Assembly (NCBI RefSeq): GCF_029873635.1
Contig: NC_080422.1
Span: 17,018,049-17,082,048 of the forward strand
Direction: 5' to 3'
Length of the DNA stretch: 64,000 bases
Source: Malania oleifera
Lineage: Eukaryota > Streptophyta > Magnoliopsida > Santalales > Ximeniaceae
How positions within the stretch are numbered: the stretch's first letter is position 1; the number at the start of each line of letters is the position of its first letter. Below, one piece after another: positions 1 through 12,277 of the stretch. The notes under the pieces are model-generated. The model was given only the letters and a program-made list of their open reading frames with translations, searched no databases and was not told the origin of the DNA. Made by a program: the position numbers and the translations under genes.

Positions 1-226
1 AGGTTCTGCAAACAAGATATAGTTCCCTTCAAAACTCTTTGTAAGCCCCTAATCGTTTTAAATATTTCTCTTTTTGTATAGTTCTCCACACTAGGCGTAA
101 TCCTTATAATTGAAAATCTGCCCAAAAAGGGTTTGGATAGTGACATATTTCTATCAACTTTGCAAATATAATAATGAATCGTGCAGTGGATAACTTACTT
201 ATACCGTGTGACTGCAATAGACTAAT
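1..226. other. Unassigned flank of copia-1
   Basis: AT-rich sequence with no convincing gene or repeat boundary. It is the left flank into which copia-1 inserted; the matching right flank resumes at 5439. Confidence 0.5.
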
Positions 227-231
227 CTAGG

Positions 232-816
232 TGTTATTTGTGGCTTTTATACTTCTATTTTGATAAGTAAAGAAGGAAGGAGGAAAAACATGACGGGGTA
301 GCACAGCAGGACTTGTCAACGAAAGGCTTATGCTCGTCGATAAGGGAATAGCAGAGGTTCATCGACAAAGGCTTTGAAGCTCATCGACGAATAATTAATG
401 AGAAAAAAAAAATTTCAGACTTGAGGCTTCATCAATGAGAGCCCTGTATTCATCAATGAAGGTTCTTCTTGGTCTCGTCGACGAAACTCTTGTGCTCGTT
501 GATGAGGGGCGCTTAGGTTGCGGCAGTTTGTCTGAATTTTTGATTTTTGAACGTTGGCTGGTTAGGAAAATGGGGGGAAACCTCCGAGGAAAATCTATAT
601 ATGTCAGAGAGAGAGAGAGAGTGATCATTATTGAAGTGTATTGTGTACATTTTGATTTCCTTAGTGAAATTTGTGTGCCATTGCTTCTGTGGATGTAGGT
701 TTTGCTGAACAACGTAAATATTTGTGTTGATCTTGTTCTAGTTGTGTGTGTTATTTACATTCATTTGTTTTTGTTTATTTCGCTGTGCGTCTTCATTATC
801 AATCCATTTCACAACA
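232..816 (+). repeat. copia-1 5' LTR
   Basis: Begins TGTTATTTGT and ends CACAACA. A TATA-like CTATATATG lies at 595-603, followed by a short GA tract that would fall in the leader. Between about 309 and 510 are eight copies of a degenerate 10-bp palindrome, the best being TCGTCGACGA at 475-484; all lie upstream of the TATA box. Confidence 0.93.
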
Positions 817-819
817 AAT

Positions 820-831
820 TGGCATCAGAGC
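820..831 (+). other. copia-1 primer-binding site (initiator Met tRNA type)
   Basis: TGGCATCAGAGC differs by one base from the standard plant iMet PBS TGGTATCAGAGC and lies 3 bases after the LTR end. Confidence 0.85.
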
Positions 832-841
832 GATTGTTACT

Positions 842-1620
842 ATGGCATTGGGATCATCTTCTGCAAGATTTGACATTGTCAAATTTGATGGAACCAAAAA
901 CTTTGGTTTATGGTAGAGGAGAGTGAAAGACATTCTTGTGCAACAAGGAATGACTAAGGCTCTTCTTGATACTCAACCGGAAGGAATGATTGAGGCAACA
1001 TGGCTAGATTTGAAAGCAAAGGTAGCGTCGACAATACGCTTGTGTTTGGACGATGAAGTTCTCTATCGGGTGATGGAGGAGGATTCTCCAGAGGCTATCT
1101 GGCGAAAGTTAGAAAGTCGGTATATGTATAAATCCCTCAATAACAAACTTTTTCTTAAACAACGCTTATATTGACTTAAGATGGCAGAAGGTTCTAGTCT
1201 AGATCAACACATCAATGTGTTCATTCAAATCATAAATGATCTTATGAGAGTTCATGTGAAGTTTGATGAAGATGATAAGGTTTTGATGCTGTTAAATTCT
1301 TTGCCCTCAACTCATACCTACGAAAATCTTGTGACCACTTTTACATGGGGAAAAAAAGCACTTGATTTAGAAGAGGTAACAAGTGTTTTGTTGAATTTTC
1401 ATCAAAGGTTGAAAATATGTGACGAAGAGGAAGGACTTGTGGTAAAGGGTTGTAATGAGTGAGGCAAAGGAAAGTTTAAAAATGGGTCTAATCAGAAATC
1501 CCAGAATCAATTCAAGAAAAAGAAGGAAATCCGGTGTTATAAATGTGGTAAAAAAGGGCATGTGAAACCGGAGTGTCCGGATTGGAAGAAGGGAAATGCT
1601 AATAAGCATAAGGGAGTTTC
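842..1620 (+). pseudogene. gag: copia-1 gag, broken
   Basis: Capsid/nucleocapsid part of the copia polyprotein, which in a live element would form the cytoplasmic particle. The first ATG (842) lies soon after the PBS and opens the gag frame. Frame 2 stays readable to the CCHC zinc knuckle (C-X2-C-X4-H-X4-C, codons at 1535-1576, all four ligands present). It is interrupted by in-frame stops at 914-916 (a Trp codon turned TAG), 1172-1174 and about 1460. All zinc ligands survive although the gene is dead, so decay looks neutral rather than targeted. Confidence 0.88.
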
Positions 1621-1689
1621 TAAATCTATGAATGTCGTTCAAGAAGAGGATTCAATGAATGGTGATGTTCCATTAGTTTCAGCAGAGTC

Positions 1690-2990
1690 AGATAATCTAA
1701 TGGACTCTTGGATATTTGACTCGACATGTTCTTATCACATGACTCCAAACAAGGAGTGGTTCAACACTTACAAGTTAGTAAATTCTAGATCAGTTCTTAT
1801 GAGTAATGATGCTTCTTGCAAGATCATTGGCATAGAAAATGTAAAGATAAAAATGTTTGATGGTGTTGTAAGAAAATTGTGTAATGTAAGAAATATACCT
1901 GAGTTAAGAAAAAGTTTGATATCTCTAGGCACTTTGAATTGTAATGGTTTCAATTATAAGTCCAAAGGTGGAGTCTTGATGGTATGGAAACGTAATCTGA
2001 CTGTGATGAAAGGGCAGAAATTGGATGCGAATATTTACACCTTGCTGGGAACTACCGTTGTAGGTGGAGTTGCAACTGTGGATGCTGAATCAGATGAGAT
2101 CATTTTGTGGCATATGCGTCTTGGGCATATACGAGAACATGACATGAAAGAACTACATAAGAGAAAATTGTTGAAAGGTTTGAAAATGTGTCTGTTGGAA
2201 TTTTGTAGATTGAAAAACAGATTTGGGCAAAATTCAATTCAACTACTCATAAGATGAAAGGAATTCTTGATTATGTACATTCAGATGTTTGAGACCCAGT
2301 TAGAGTTGCATCAAAGGGTGGACATGTGTATTATGTGAGATTCATTAATGATCACCAATGGAAGGTCTGGGTTTGCTTCATGCGTCACGAATCTAGTACG
2401 TTTGCCAAGTTTAAGATTTGGAAGGCTGAAGTGGAAAACCTGATAGGGAGGAGAATCAATTACTTAAGGCCGGATAATGGGACCGAGTACGCTGATTCTT
2501 GATTTATGGAATTTTGTGTGGAGTAGAGCATCAAGAGACATTTTACAGTTCATTGGACACGTCAACAAAATGGTGTGACAAAATAGATGAACCGAACTCT
2601 TACTGATAGGGCTCGGTGTCCTAGATTGAATTTAGGGCTACCGAAGAACTTTTGGGCTGAGGCAGCTAGTATGACTTGTTTTCTGGTTAATCGATCATCA
2701 AGGGCATCACTACTGGGTAAAGTAGTGGAAGTGGTTTGGACGAAAAATGCAGTAGACTACTCTGAATTGAAGGTATTCAGGTGTCCAGCCTATGTCTATT
2801 TGTCTAGTAAGGAGAGGTCTAAGCTTATCTTGAACTCTTGTCATTGCATCTTCTTGGGATATCCTGAGGGTGTGAAGGGGTATAAGCTGTGGGACCCAAT
2901 GACACATAAGGTGGGGATCAGTAGAGATGTAGTCTTTGATGAAAAGGCTAGGGTGAAGTGTACTCAAGAGTTTGATGAACAAAAATAGGA
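1690..2990 (+). pseudogene. pol: copia-1 protease and integrase, broken
   Basis: The retropepsin loop reads FDST where the family has D-S/T-G, so the active-site Gly is lost. The gag-pre-integrase segment follows (LWHMRLGH at about 2107, which supplies the His of the zinc-binding domain). The integrase core follows with the RPDNGTEYADS and QQNGV blocks, then the C-terminal KVFRCPAYVYLSSKERSK block. Stops lie near 2290, 2500 and 2526, and the frame changes from phase 2 to phase 1 between about 2180 and 2590. Confidence 0.87.
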
Positions 2991-3229
2991 ACTAGAAAGC
3001 TGGGGCAGTGATGAACATGTTGTGCAGGTAGAGTTGGAAGCTTAGGGCAACGAAATTGATCATGGTCCCGTGGTTGCAGGGAGCTCTAGCTCTAGAAACT
3101 AGCAAGTTGACGAAATTCCTATACAAAGATCCAGATGCACTATCAGGCCTCCATCAAGGTATGGTTTTGATGAGTTAGTATCTTATGCTTTCCTTATTTG
3201 TTGCAACAATCCAACTTTTTTTCAAGAGG

Positions 3230-4760
3230 CAGTGCACGACCAAAAGAAAGAAAGGTGGATGGGAGCAATGATTAAGGAAATGGAATCACTACATAAGAGC
3301 AAAACTTGCGAGTTGGTGGAGCTTCCAAATGGGAAGAGACAGATAGGTTGAAAATGGGTGTATAAGAAGAAGGAGGCAAAATCAGAAAAGGAAGGAGAGA
3401 AATTTAAGGCACGGTTGGTAGCAAAAGGATACTCACAAAAGAAGGGAATAGATTATGATGAGATCTTTTCTCCAGTGGCCCGACATAATTCTATCAGAAT
3501 TGTGTTGGAGTTGGTAGCTTATTATGATCTTCATTTGGAACAAATGGATGTGAAGACGATGTTTCTTCACGGTGACTTGGAGGAACAAATCTACATGGTA
3601 CAGCCGGAGGGATTCATTAAACCAAGAAAAGAAAATTTTATTTGCAGGTTGAAGAAATCTCCTTATGGGTTGAAATAGTCTTCAAGGATATGATATAAAT
3701 GGTTTGATTTGTACATAATGAAGATTGACTACAAACGGTGTGAGTATGATTGCCATGTTTATGTGAATAAACTTGAGGATGGTTCTCTTGTTTTCTTGTT
3801 ATTGAACGTTGATGACATGTTGATAGATGCAAAGGATTTAACTGAGGTGAATCAGTTAAAGGACCTGTTGCATAAGGAATTTGACATGCAGGATCTTGGT
3901 TCAGCTAAGAAAATACTTGGGATGAAGATTCGTCGTGACAGGACTATAAGGAGATTATGGTTTATGTGCCAAAGGTGTTGGAGAGGTTCAACATAGCTGA
4001 TGTAAGACTGATGTGTACACCTCTAGCGAATCATTTCAAATTGTCTACTATAGTTTACCCAAGTTCAGATGAGGAAATCCAGAACATGTCAAAGGTCCCC
4101 TATGCTAGTGTCGTGGGGAGTTTAATGTATGCCATGGTATGTACAAGACTGGATTTAGCTTATGTAGTGAGTGTGGTAAGTAAGTTCCTCTCTAATCCAG
4201 GAAGGCAACATTGGGAAGCTGTAAAATGGATACTTAGATACTTGCGGGGTAAATCGGGATATGACATCATGTTTGGTAAGCAATAGGGTTGTCCTTCAGT
4301 TATGGGGTTTGTTGCTGCAAATTATGCTGGAGATATGGATGACAAAAGGTCTATAATGGGATATGTGTTTACCCTTGGAGTAGGATTGGTATGTTGGAGA
4401 TCCAAGGTACAGTCTCTGGTTGCATTATCCACAATTGAGTCGGAGTATATGGCAGTTGCCGAAGCTGCAAAGGAAGCCTTATGGCTTACTGGTTTAGTTA
4501 GAGAGTTGGGGTTACGACAAGATGGTGTGGTGCTGTATCGTGATAGTCAGAGTGGCATTTACTTGGTGAAGAATTTGATATTCCATGCTAGAACCAAGCA
4601 CATTGATGAGAGATTTCATAGGGTTCGGGAATTGATTACTTTAGGTGAACTTATGTTGGAGAAAGTTCACACATCTGATAATGCAGTAGATATTCTGACC
4701 AAATCAGTTACTTCAGAGAAGTTCAAGCATTGCTTGGACTTACTTAATGTCTTCAAGTGA
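3230..4760 (+). pseudogene. pol: copia-1 reverse transcriptase and RNase H, broken
   Basis: RT blocks are clear: LVAKGYSQKKGIDYDEIFSP (from about 3415), MDVKT.FLHGDLEEQI (3546-3590) and SPYGLK (3658). The catalytic box normally YVDD reads NVDD (about 3805-3816), so the Tyr is replaced. A stop follows SPYGLK at 3676-3678 and a frame change occurs near 3940-3960. RNase H blocks follow: STIESEYMAVAEAAKEALWL (4430-4490), the DSQSGIYL region (about 4540) and HARTKHIDERFH (4588-4620). The reading ends at the TGA at 4758-4760, about 100 bases before the 3' LTR. Confidence 0.9.
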
Positions 4761-4861
4761 TAGAAGGGAGACATACCCAACCAAGGGTTTTTAAGTTCAA
4801 AGTGAAGCAGTTCATGTTTTTGAGATTCTCCTAAGGGGCGTATAATTGTCAAGGTGGAGAT

Positions 4862-5433
4862 TGTTATTTGTAACTCTTATACTTTTGTTTTGATAAGCAA
4901 AGAAGGAAGGAGAAAAAACATGATGGGGCAGCAAAGCAGGACTCATTGACGAAGGGCTTATGCTTGTCGACGAAGGCTCTTAAGCTCATCGACGAATAAT
5001 TACCGAGAACAGGAAATTTTAGACTTCGAGCTTCGTCAACGAGAGCCTTGTATTCATTGACGAAGGTTCTTGTTGGTCTCATCGATGAAGCTCCCGTGTT
5101 CGTCGACGAGGGGCGCTTGGGCTGTGGCAGTTTGTCTGAATTTTTGATTTTTGAACATTGGGTGGTTGGGCAAACGGGGGAAAACCTTTGAGGAAACTCT
5201 ATATATGTCATTTGGGCATATTTTGAGAGAGTGAGAGTGATCATTATTGAAGTGTATTGTGTACATTTTGATTTCCTTGGTGAAATTTGTGTGCCATTGC
5301 TACCGTGGATGTAGACTTTGCCGAACCATGTAAATCTTTATGTTGATCTTGTTCTGATTGTATGTGTTATTTACATTCACTTGTTGTTGTTTATTCCACT
5401 GCACATCTTCATTATACGATCCATTTCACAATA
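4862..5433 (+). repeat. copia-1 3' LTR
   Basis: Begins TGTTATTTGT and ends CACAATA (CA changed to TA). The motif array (4943-5115, including TCGTCGACGA at 5100-5109) and the TATA-like CTATATATG (5199-5207) repeat the 5' LTR layout. The GA tract seen in the 5' LTR is shorter and interrupted here. Confidence 0.93.
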
Positions 5434-5438
5434 CTAGG

Positions 5439-7551
<2,113 letters not shown>

Positions 7552-8262
7552 AGCGTTTGGGAGTATGAATTTTAGGTGTTTTTGAATATGGATTTGGATG
7601 GATTTAAATAAATTTTAATATAATTTTATATTACATTTTATTCTGTTAGCCCATGGGGTGGCTTGATATACATGGGTGAACACCAACTTCACCTAAAAGC
7701 TTAAACTTATTGGGTCTTGGACCCAACCATGTATATAAGCACTCATTATTCATTCAAATTTTTCAATGTGAGATAAACTTACAAGTGGAATTTTCAACAA
7801 TCCCTCCTTACTTGTGAGTTCCAACTGCTCTCCCTTAAACTAAAACCATCTCCCTTTTTGGGAATAAGCCCAATTTCCCAACAGTTGTTCAAGTAGGTCT
7901 TACCACTGACGTCTTATGTGTCTCGGATTGCATTTCGCGTTCCTCCGAACCAATCTTATCTCCCACGTCTTGACCATATTCAGATCCATCCCTAGGGTTA
8001 GATGATTCTTATTGACCTCAGTCACACACTTGATCATCCAACTATTAGCATGTCAGAAGAATTAATTTCACGTCATTATCCACTCAAATTTTCCAGTATG
8101 AGATAAACTTACAAGTGGAATTCTCAACATATTCAAATCCAAAACAAATCCAAATTTATGGTTTATCCAAACATCTGGTTAGACAAAATATATTATATTA
8201 AAATTTTTTTATTAATCAAATTTAATTTCAATTCTCAAAATTTATATTTCCAAACACAACTA
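7552..8262. mobile_element. Possible MITE-like palindromic element hosting the TRIM at 7644
   Basis: The left end GCGTTTGGGAGTATGAATTT resembles the reverse complement of the right end (AAATTTATATTTCCAAACAC). AT-rich arms lie between them once the 486-bp insertion is ignored. The 14-mer GTTTGGGAGTATGA recurs exactly at 29001-29014 in the host-gene intron, so it belongs to a dispersed family. No clear TSD was found, so class and ends are uncertain. Confidence 0.35.
7644..8129. mobile_element. TRIM-like short LTR element with TSD TATTC
   Basis: A 486-bp insert that starts TGTTAG, ends TCAACA and is flanked by the perfect 5-bp repeat TATTC (7639-7643 and 8130-8134). A segment of about 55 bp at the end of the left half (about 7744-7799, ending TTCAACA) recurs with a few changes at about 8074-8129, as expected for terminal repeats of which the right copy has lost most of its length. 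It has no coding capacity. I did not find a clear tRNA-primer site. It could instead be another small retroelement derivative, but the TSD and the TG..CA ends make an LTR-type insertion likely. Confidence 0.7.
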
Positions 8263-9184
8263 AACATATTTACAAATTGTTTTGCCTGATATTGTTTTTT
8301 TTTTTTGGTTCATATCATGAGAAGTACAATAATTATCTTTTCACAAGATTGATCTCTTCCCCCTCATGCTTTGTCGCTAATAATATAACCATAATAGAGA
8401 TTAAAGTGGCAAGCTCATGTTCAAGATGCTAATGGGGTTGCCTTCCTTAACCCAATTTCTTCATATGCTTTCATTAATAGTGTCGAGGAAGAAATGTTAT
8501 GTCATCTCGGCACATGACAGCACATGTTGCTAGCTAGAAAGAAATATCATAGTTTGACGATAGAAAAATATAACATGTATATAGTTTTAGTGTGAGTTTA
8601 TTTAATTTCATTAGAAACTTTTATGAAAAAAAAAAAAAGAACTTTCATAACACGTAGTGCACCAAAATCTTTTAAATGGCATGTTTAGGGAATAGATCAT
8701 GCTTTTTATCTCCATATTTGGAAGATTGTTATTAGTTAAGAAAATTGACTTTTAAATGAAGTAAATTTGAGAAATAGAATTGAACAAAAGTTGCCCTTTT
8801 CTCTTTTTTTTTTTTTTTTGAGTCGGCTTAATGAATATTAACTGAAGAATCGTTTAAAAAATAGTTATGCATAATATTTTAGGAAAATATTTTATTTGTG
8901 CATAATGAGTACAATATTAATTACAAATAAAAATAAATTATAAAATAAACTAAAAACTTAATTCATAGGTTAAAGCACGGTAATATGTTGTTTTAAAATC
9001 GAATTCGCCCTAGGGTACAATAGGAATTTGGCATCGGGTCTCCAAGATTCAATAACTTATAATTTTTGCACAAAAAATCTTATGGATTGGTTGAGTCATG
9101 ATTTTTTATACTTGGTTCATTCTAAAAATTACAAACAATGTAGAAATTCTTATAACCTTGTAGCACCGACTTTACTATTAATCA
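8263..9184. other. Gene-free spacer
   Basis: AT-rich, with poly-A/poly-T runs at about 8291, 8628 and 8802. Nothing else recognised. Confidence 0.4.
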
Positions 9185-9200
9185 AAAAAACAAAAAGGTT

Positions 9201-9571
9201 GCCCCCACGAGCATGGCGTGGTGGAAAGGCATCAGCATGTAAGAAGGAGTATCAGGGGTTCAATTCCAGGTAGATACACTCACGGAACCAGCGGTACCTG
9301 TGGGTGGTGAGAATTTACTCTGTGAGCCAGCGGGGACCGTGGATGGTGAGAGTTTTCTGTGAGCCAGTGGGGACCGTAGATGGTAATGGAGATGTGTCTC
9401 GGGGGTCGGGTTGACCGAACGTCCAACTGATGCACGGAAGCCGTGTTCGCATTCTAGACTTTACCTGATCAGCGAGACCTAGGGGGAGGACGTTGATCCA
9501 TAGGTTTGGTGCCGCATCAGGGGGTCCGAAGGGCTTGTTGGTGGTTGGAGTTCCTATGTAATTAAAAAAAC
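9201..9571 (+). mobile_element. tRNA-derived SINE with 16-bp target-site duplication
   Basis: The 5' end carries an RNA polymerase III type box A (TGGCGTGGTGG, about 9214) and box B (GGTTCAATTCC, about 9257) spaced as in a tRNA head. A body of about 300 bp follows, ending in an A-rich tail. The element is bounded by a perfect 16-bp direct repeat AAAAAACAAAAAGGTT (9185-9200 and 9572-9587), the mark of target-primed retroposition. The body holds three related units of about 37 bp (starts near 9284, 9321 and 9358; shared core GAGCCAGCGGGGACCGT). It encodes no protein and would depend on a LINE for movement. Confidence 0.88.
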
Positions 9572-9587
9572 AAAAAACAAAAAGGTT

Positions 9588-10140
9588 TGACGATAACAAC
9601 CATATATACAATCTATAATAGATGGACTCTAAATAAATTACAAAACTTTTTTAAGTAGAAGATGATTATATATTTCTTCAATTTCAGTATTTCTTTACTA
9701 GTACTTCATTATAGGAAATGCACAAATATTAGGTAAGAAACCATAAAACGCGCAGCAAGATGAGCGAATAATTGAAGATAGATTGCAAATTTAGAAATTA
9801 AAGACTCAATCTAGAAATTAAAAATTTAAAGTAGAAACTCATTGAAGAATGTATCTTTTATGAGCAATATAACAAAGCACGAACTAGTTTTCAATTTGTA
9901 AAGTCAAAATCAATCCTATCTAAACCACCCTCTATTACCAAAAGTCACTTTGTTGCACCCATAGACCAAGTCGCTTATCTTCCAAGTGCAAAATCTTTTA
10001 CTTCATCGTAAAAGGTGACTAAACCCACAAATTGACAAAAATATATTATTATGTTATTAGCTTGTGCTCATTGTGCTAATATAAATTTGTTTTTAGATAA
10101 TTGGGAAATACTTATTATCGAGCACAATGTGTATCACTTA
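9588..10140. other. Spacer; 3' end of copia-2 not found
   Basis: The 3' LTR of copia-2 should lie here, but I see no sequence matching its 5' LTR (26393-26690). It has probably been deleted. Confidence 0.4.
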
Positions 10141-10143
10141 CAA

Positions 10144-11640
10144 TTATAAATAAATGAAATTAATAATATAAATTGTCGTAGTAGAATTTGTAGACTGTCT
10201 AGATTCGATTCCCTTGATTGAAATATCAACAACTTGTAAATTTGTAGAAATGTGGAATGGTTTTAATAAACCTTCTTGAATCTTTTCCCGAACAATGTGG
10301 CAGTCAATCTCAATATGCTTCGTTCTTTCATGATAAACGGGATTAGGTGCAATATAAATGACAACTTGATTATCGTAAAATAATTGAATAGGTTGGTTGA
10401 GAGTTACATTGAGGTATTGTAATAGGCTCTGAAACCAAAACAATTCATATGTGGTAGATGCCATTGAGTGATATTCGGCTTCTGCTGATGATCAAGATAT
10501 TGTTATTTATTTCTTTGATTTCCAAGAGACCAAAGCATCTCCTAAAAAAAAAAAAAAACTAGTGATTTATCTCCTTGTCTCCGAGCATGCTCCCCAGTCG
10601 GCATCACAAAAAGTTGCCAACTGCAGTGGTTTGTTAACTGGACAAAATAAACCTTGTGATGGAGATCCTTTAATGTATCTCACAACTTTAAGAGCTGCTT
10701 TCTAGTGAGCCACTTTTGGTTGCCTTAAAAATTGACTCAAGACTTGCACGGAGTAAGAAGTATCTAGGTGTGTGATCATTAAATATAGCAATCATCCAAT
10801 TAATATTTTGTACTTTTTGAGATAAGCAAGTTTAGGTCCTTCCTCCTCATTAAGCTTCAAATTTTGTTCTATTGGAAATTGAACGGATTTTGCTTCAATT
10901 AACCCACAATCTTGTAAGATTTCTATGCATATTTTCTTTAGCATATGGAAAACCCCTTTGAACAGTGGGCTATCTCTATCCTCGGAAAAAATTTCAACTT
11001 CCCATGGTCTTTCAATTTGAAGTTTTTTTCAAGATACTCTTTCAATTATTGAATTTCGGTTTCATTATCTCCTCCTATCACCATGTCATCAACATAAACA
11101 ATCATGACATTGAAAGAGGTGTTTTTCCTTTTGAAGAACAGTGGAACAGTGAGTAGTCGACTTTGGATTGTGTGAACCTAATTTTGGTGATGACCAAAGT
11201 TAACTTGTGATTCCATTTTGTTGAAGCTTGTTTCAAACCATAGATGGACTTTTCAACTTGCATAAACGATTCTCCCCCTCTCTAATATATCCCGGTGGAA
11301 ATGACTTGTAGACTTCCTCTTCCAAATTACCATAGAGGAAAGCATTATTGATGTCGAGATGGTGGAGGGACCAACCTTTAAAGGCTAAAATGGCCAATAG
11401 GCAGCAAACGATAGGCATTTTTGCAACTGGGGGGAAAGTCTCGAAGTAATCCTCCCTTTCCTTCTGTGTATATCCCTTTGCTACGAGGCATGCCTTGTGT
11501 CTTTCAATGGTTCCATCTACTTTGTATGTTAGTTTGAACATCCATTTGCATCCCATGACCTTTAAGCCTCTAGGTAGTGCAGTCAACTCCCAAGGGTTGC
11601 TTTCTTCAACGACTATTGCCAAAGAGGATGCTGGCTGGTT
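10144..11640 (-). pseudogene. pol: copia-2 reverse transcriptase and RNase H, broken
   Basis: The RT start lies at 11233-11622, with NPWELTALPRG, CKWMFKLTYKVDGTIERHKA and LVAKGYTQKEREDYFETFPP, and the HHLDINNAFLYGNLEEEVY block. The catalytic YVDD box is intact (codons at 11085-11096, reading MIVYVDDMVIGG). Downstream blocks are in other frames. RNase H ends the region (10144-10464) with LFYDNQVVIYIAPNPVYHER and TKHIEIDCHIVREKIQEG. Several stops and frame changes separate the blocks, and a poly-A run near 10545 interrupts RNase H. Confidence 0.85.
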
Positions 11641-11649
11641 GTGGCAAAA

Positions 11650-12277
11650 GAGGAGGGCTCGGGTTCTATGGTAATGGCTAAGCTGAAGCTATGGTGGGTC
11701 GGGGACATGTTATCATAATTGAGGACAGATGAAAGGGAATGATATTTACCTTCATCCATTTTTTGTACAACAGGAGAATCATGTGGCACTGCTAGAGAGG
11801 TAAAAAGTTAGCAATGGAAATCCTAAAGATAGCCAGGTTGACGTCTTTGTCTAGTGGATCTTCTCAACTCAGGGTTAGTGTGTGCTGGTGCGGGTAAGTG
11901 TAGCTCAAGCTGGGATAAGTCAATAGGATGGGAGTGCTATGTGGGTGGGTAAATTTCAATGGTGGTGTCATGGCTAGTTTGAGCAGGTGCTGTTGGTGTA
12001 GGCTCAGAATATTATAAGGGTTGGGTATTACAGGAAGGTCATCATGAGGGTGGCTGATTTGTGTTTAGGAAGGAAAAAGTGTTTTCATAGAAGACTACAT
12101 CGTGACTAATGATTGAGTCTTTAAGTAAAAGAGTTTGTAACATTTATGACATTCAGGTATCCTATGAACAAGCTTTTACGTGCTCTTGGATCAAACTTGG
12201 ATTAGTGTGGATTGAGGTTTGATGCACAACATAGGCATCGTAGAGTCTTTAGGTGAGAATATGAAGGAATTTTAGAA
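11650..12277 (-). pseudogene. pol: copia-2 integrase C-terminal remnant
   Basis: On the minus strand around 12270-12140 one reads a SYSHLK-like segment followed by SKFDPRAR and LFIGYLNV, the C-terminal end of copia integrase. The rest, down to RT, is low-similarity linker. The catalytic core that should precede it is absent at the gypsy A junction. Confidence 0.65.

Larger units (their letters stand above)
232..5433 (+). mobile_element. copia-1: complete Ty1/copia LTR retrotransposon, degenerate
   Basis: A full-length element flanked by the perfect 5-bp target-site duplication CTAGG (227-231 and 5434-5438). It has two LTRs (232-816 and 4862-5433), an initiator-Met-type primer-binding site (820-831) and a purine tract just before the 3' LTR (about 4850-4861). 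The internal order gag, protease, integrase, RT, RNase H is the copia order. The protein wording (FDGTKNFGLW in gag, MTPNKEWF after the protease, LISLGTLNCNG, LWHMRLGH) resembles the TNT1/Tork group. The reading frame is broken by several stops and at least two frame changes, so it is a dead copy. The paired LTRs differ by substitutions and by small indels (585 against 572 bp), which points to a moderately old insertion. Confidence 0.96.

Noticed and set aside
9028..9273. 81-aa open frame running into the SINE head
   Set aside because: Its end is the tRNA-like box A/B region; chance frame.
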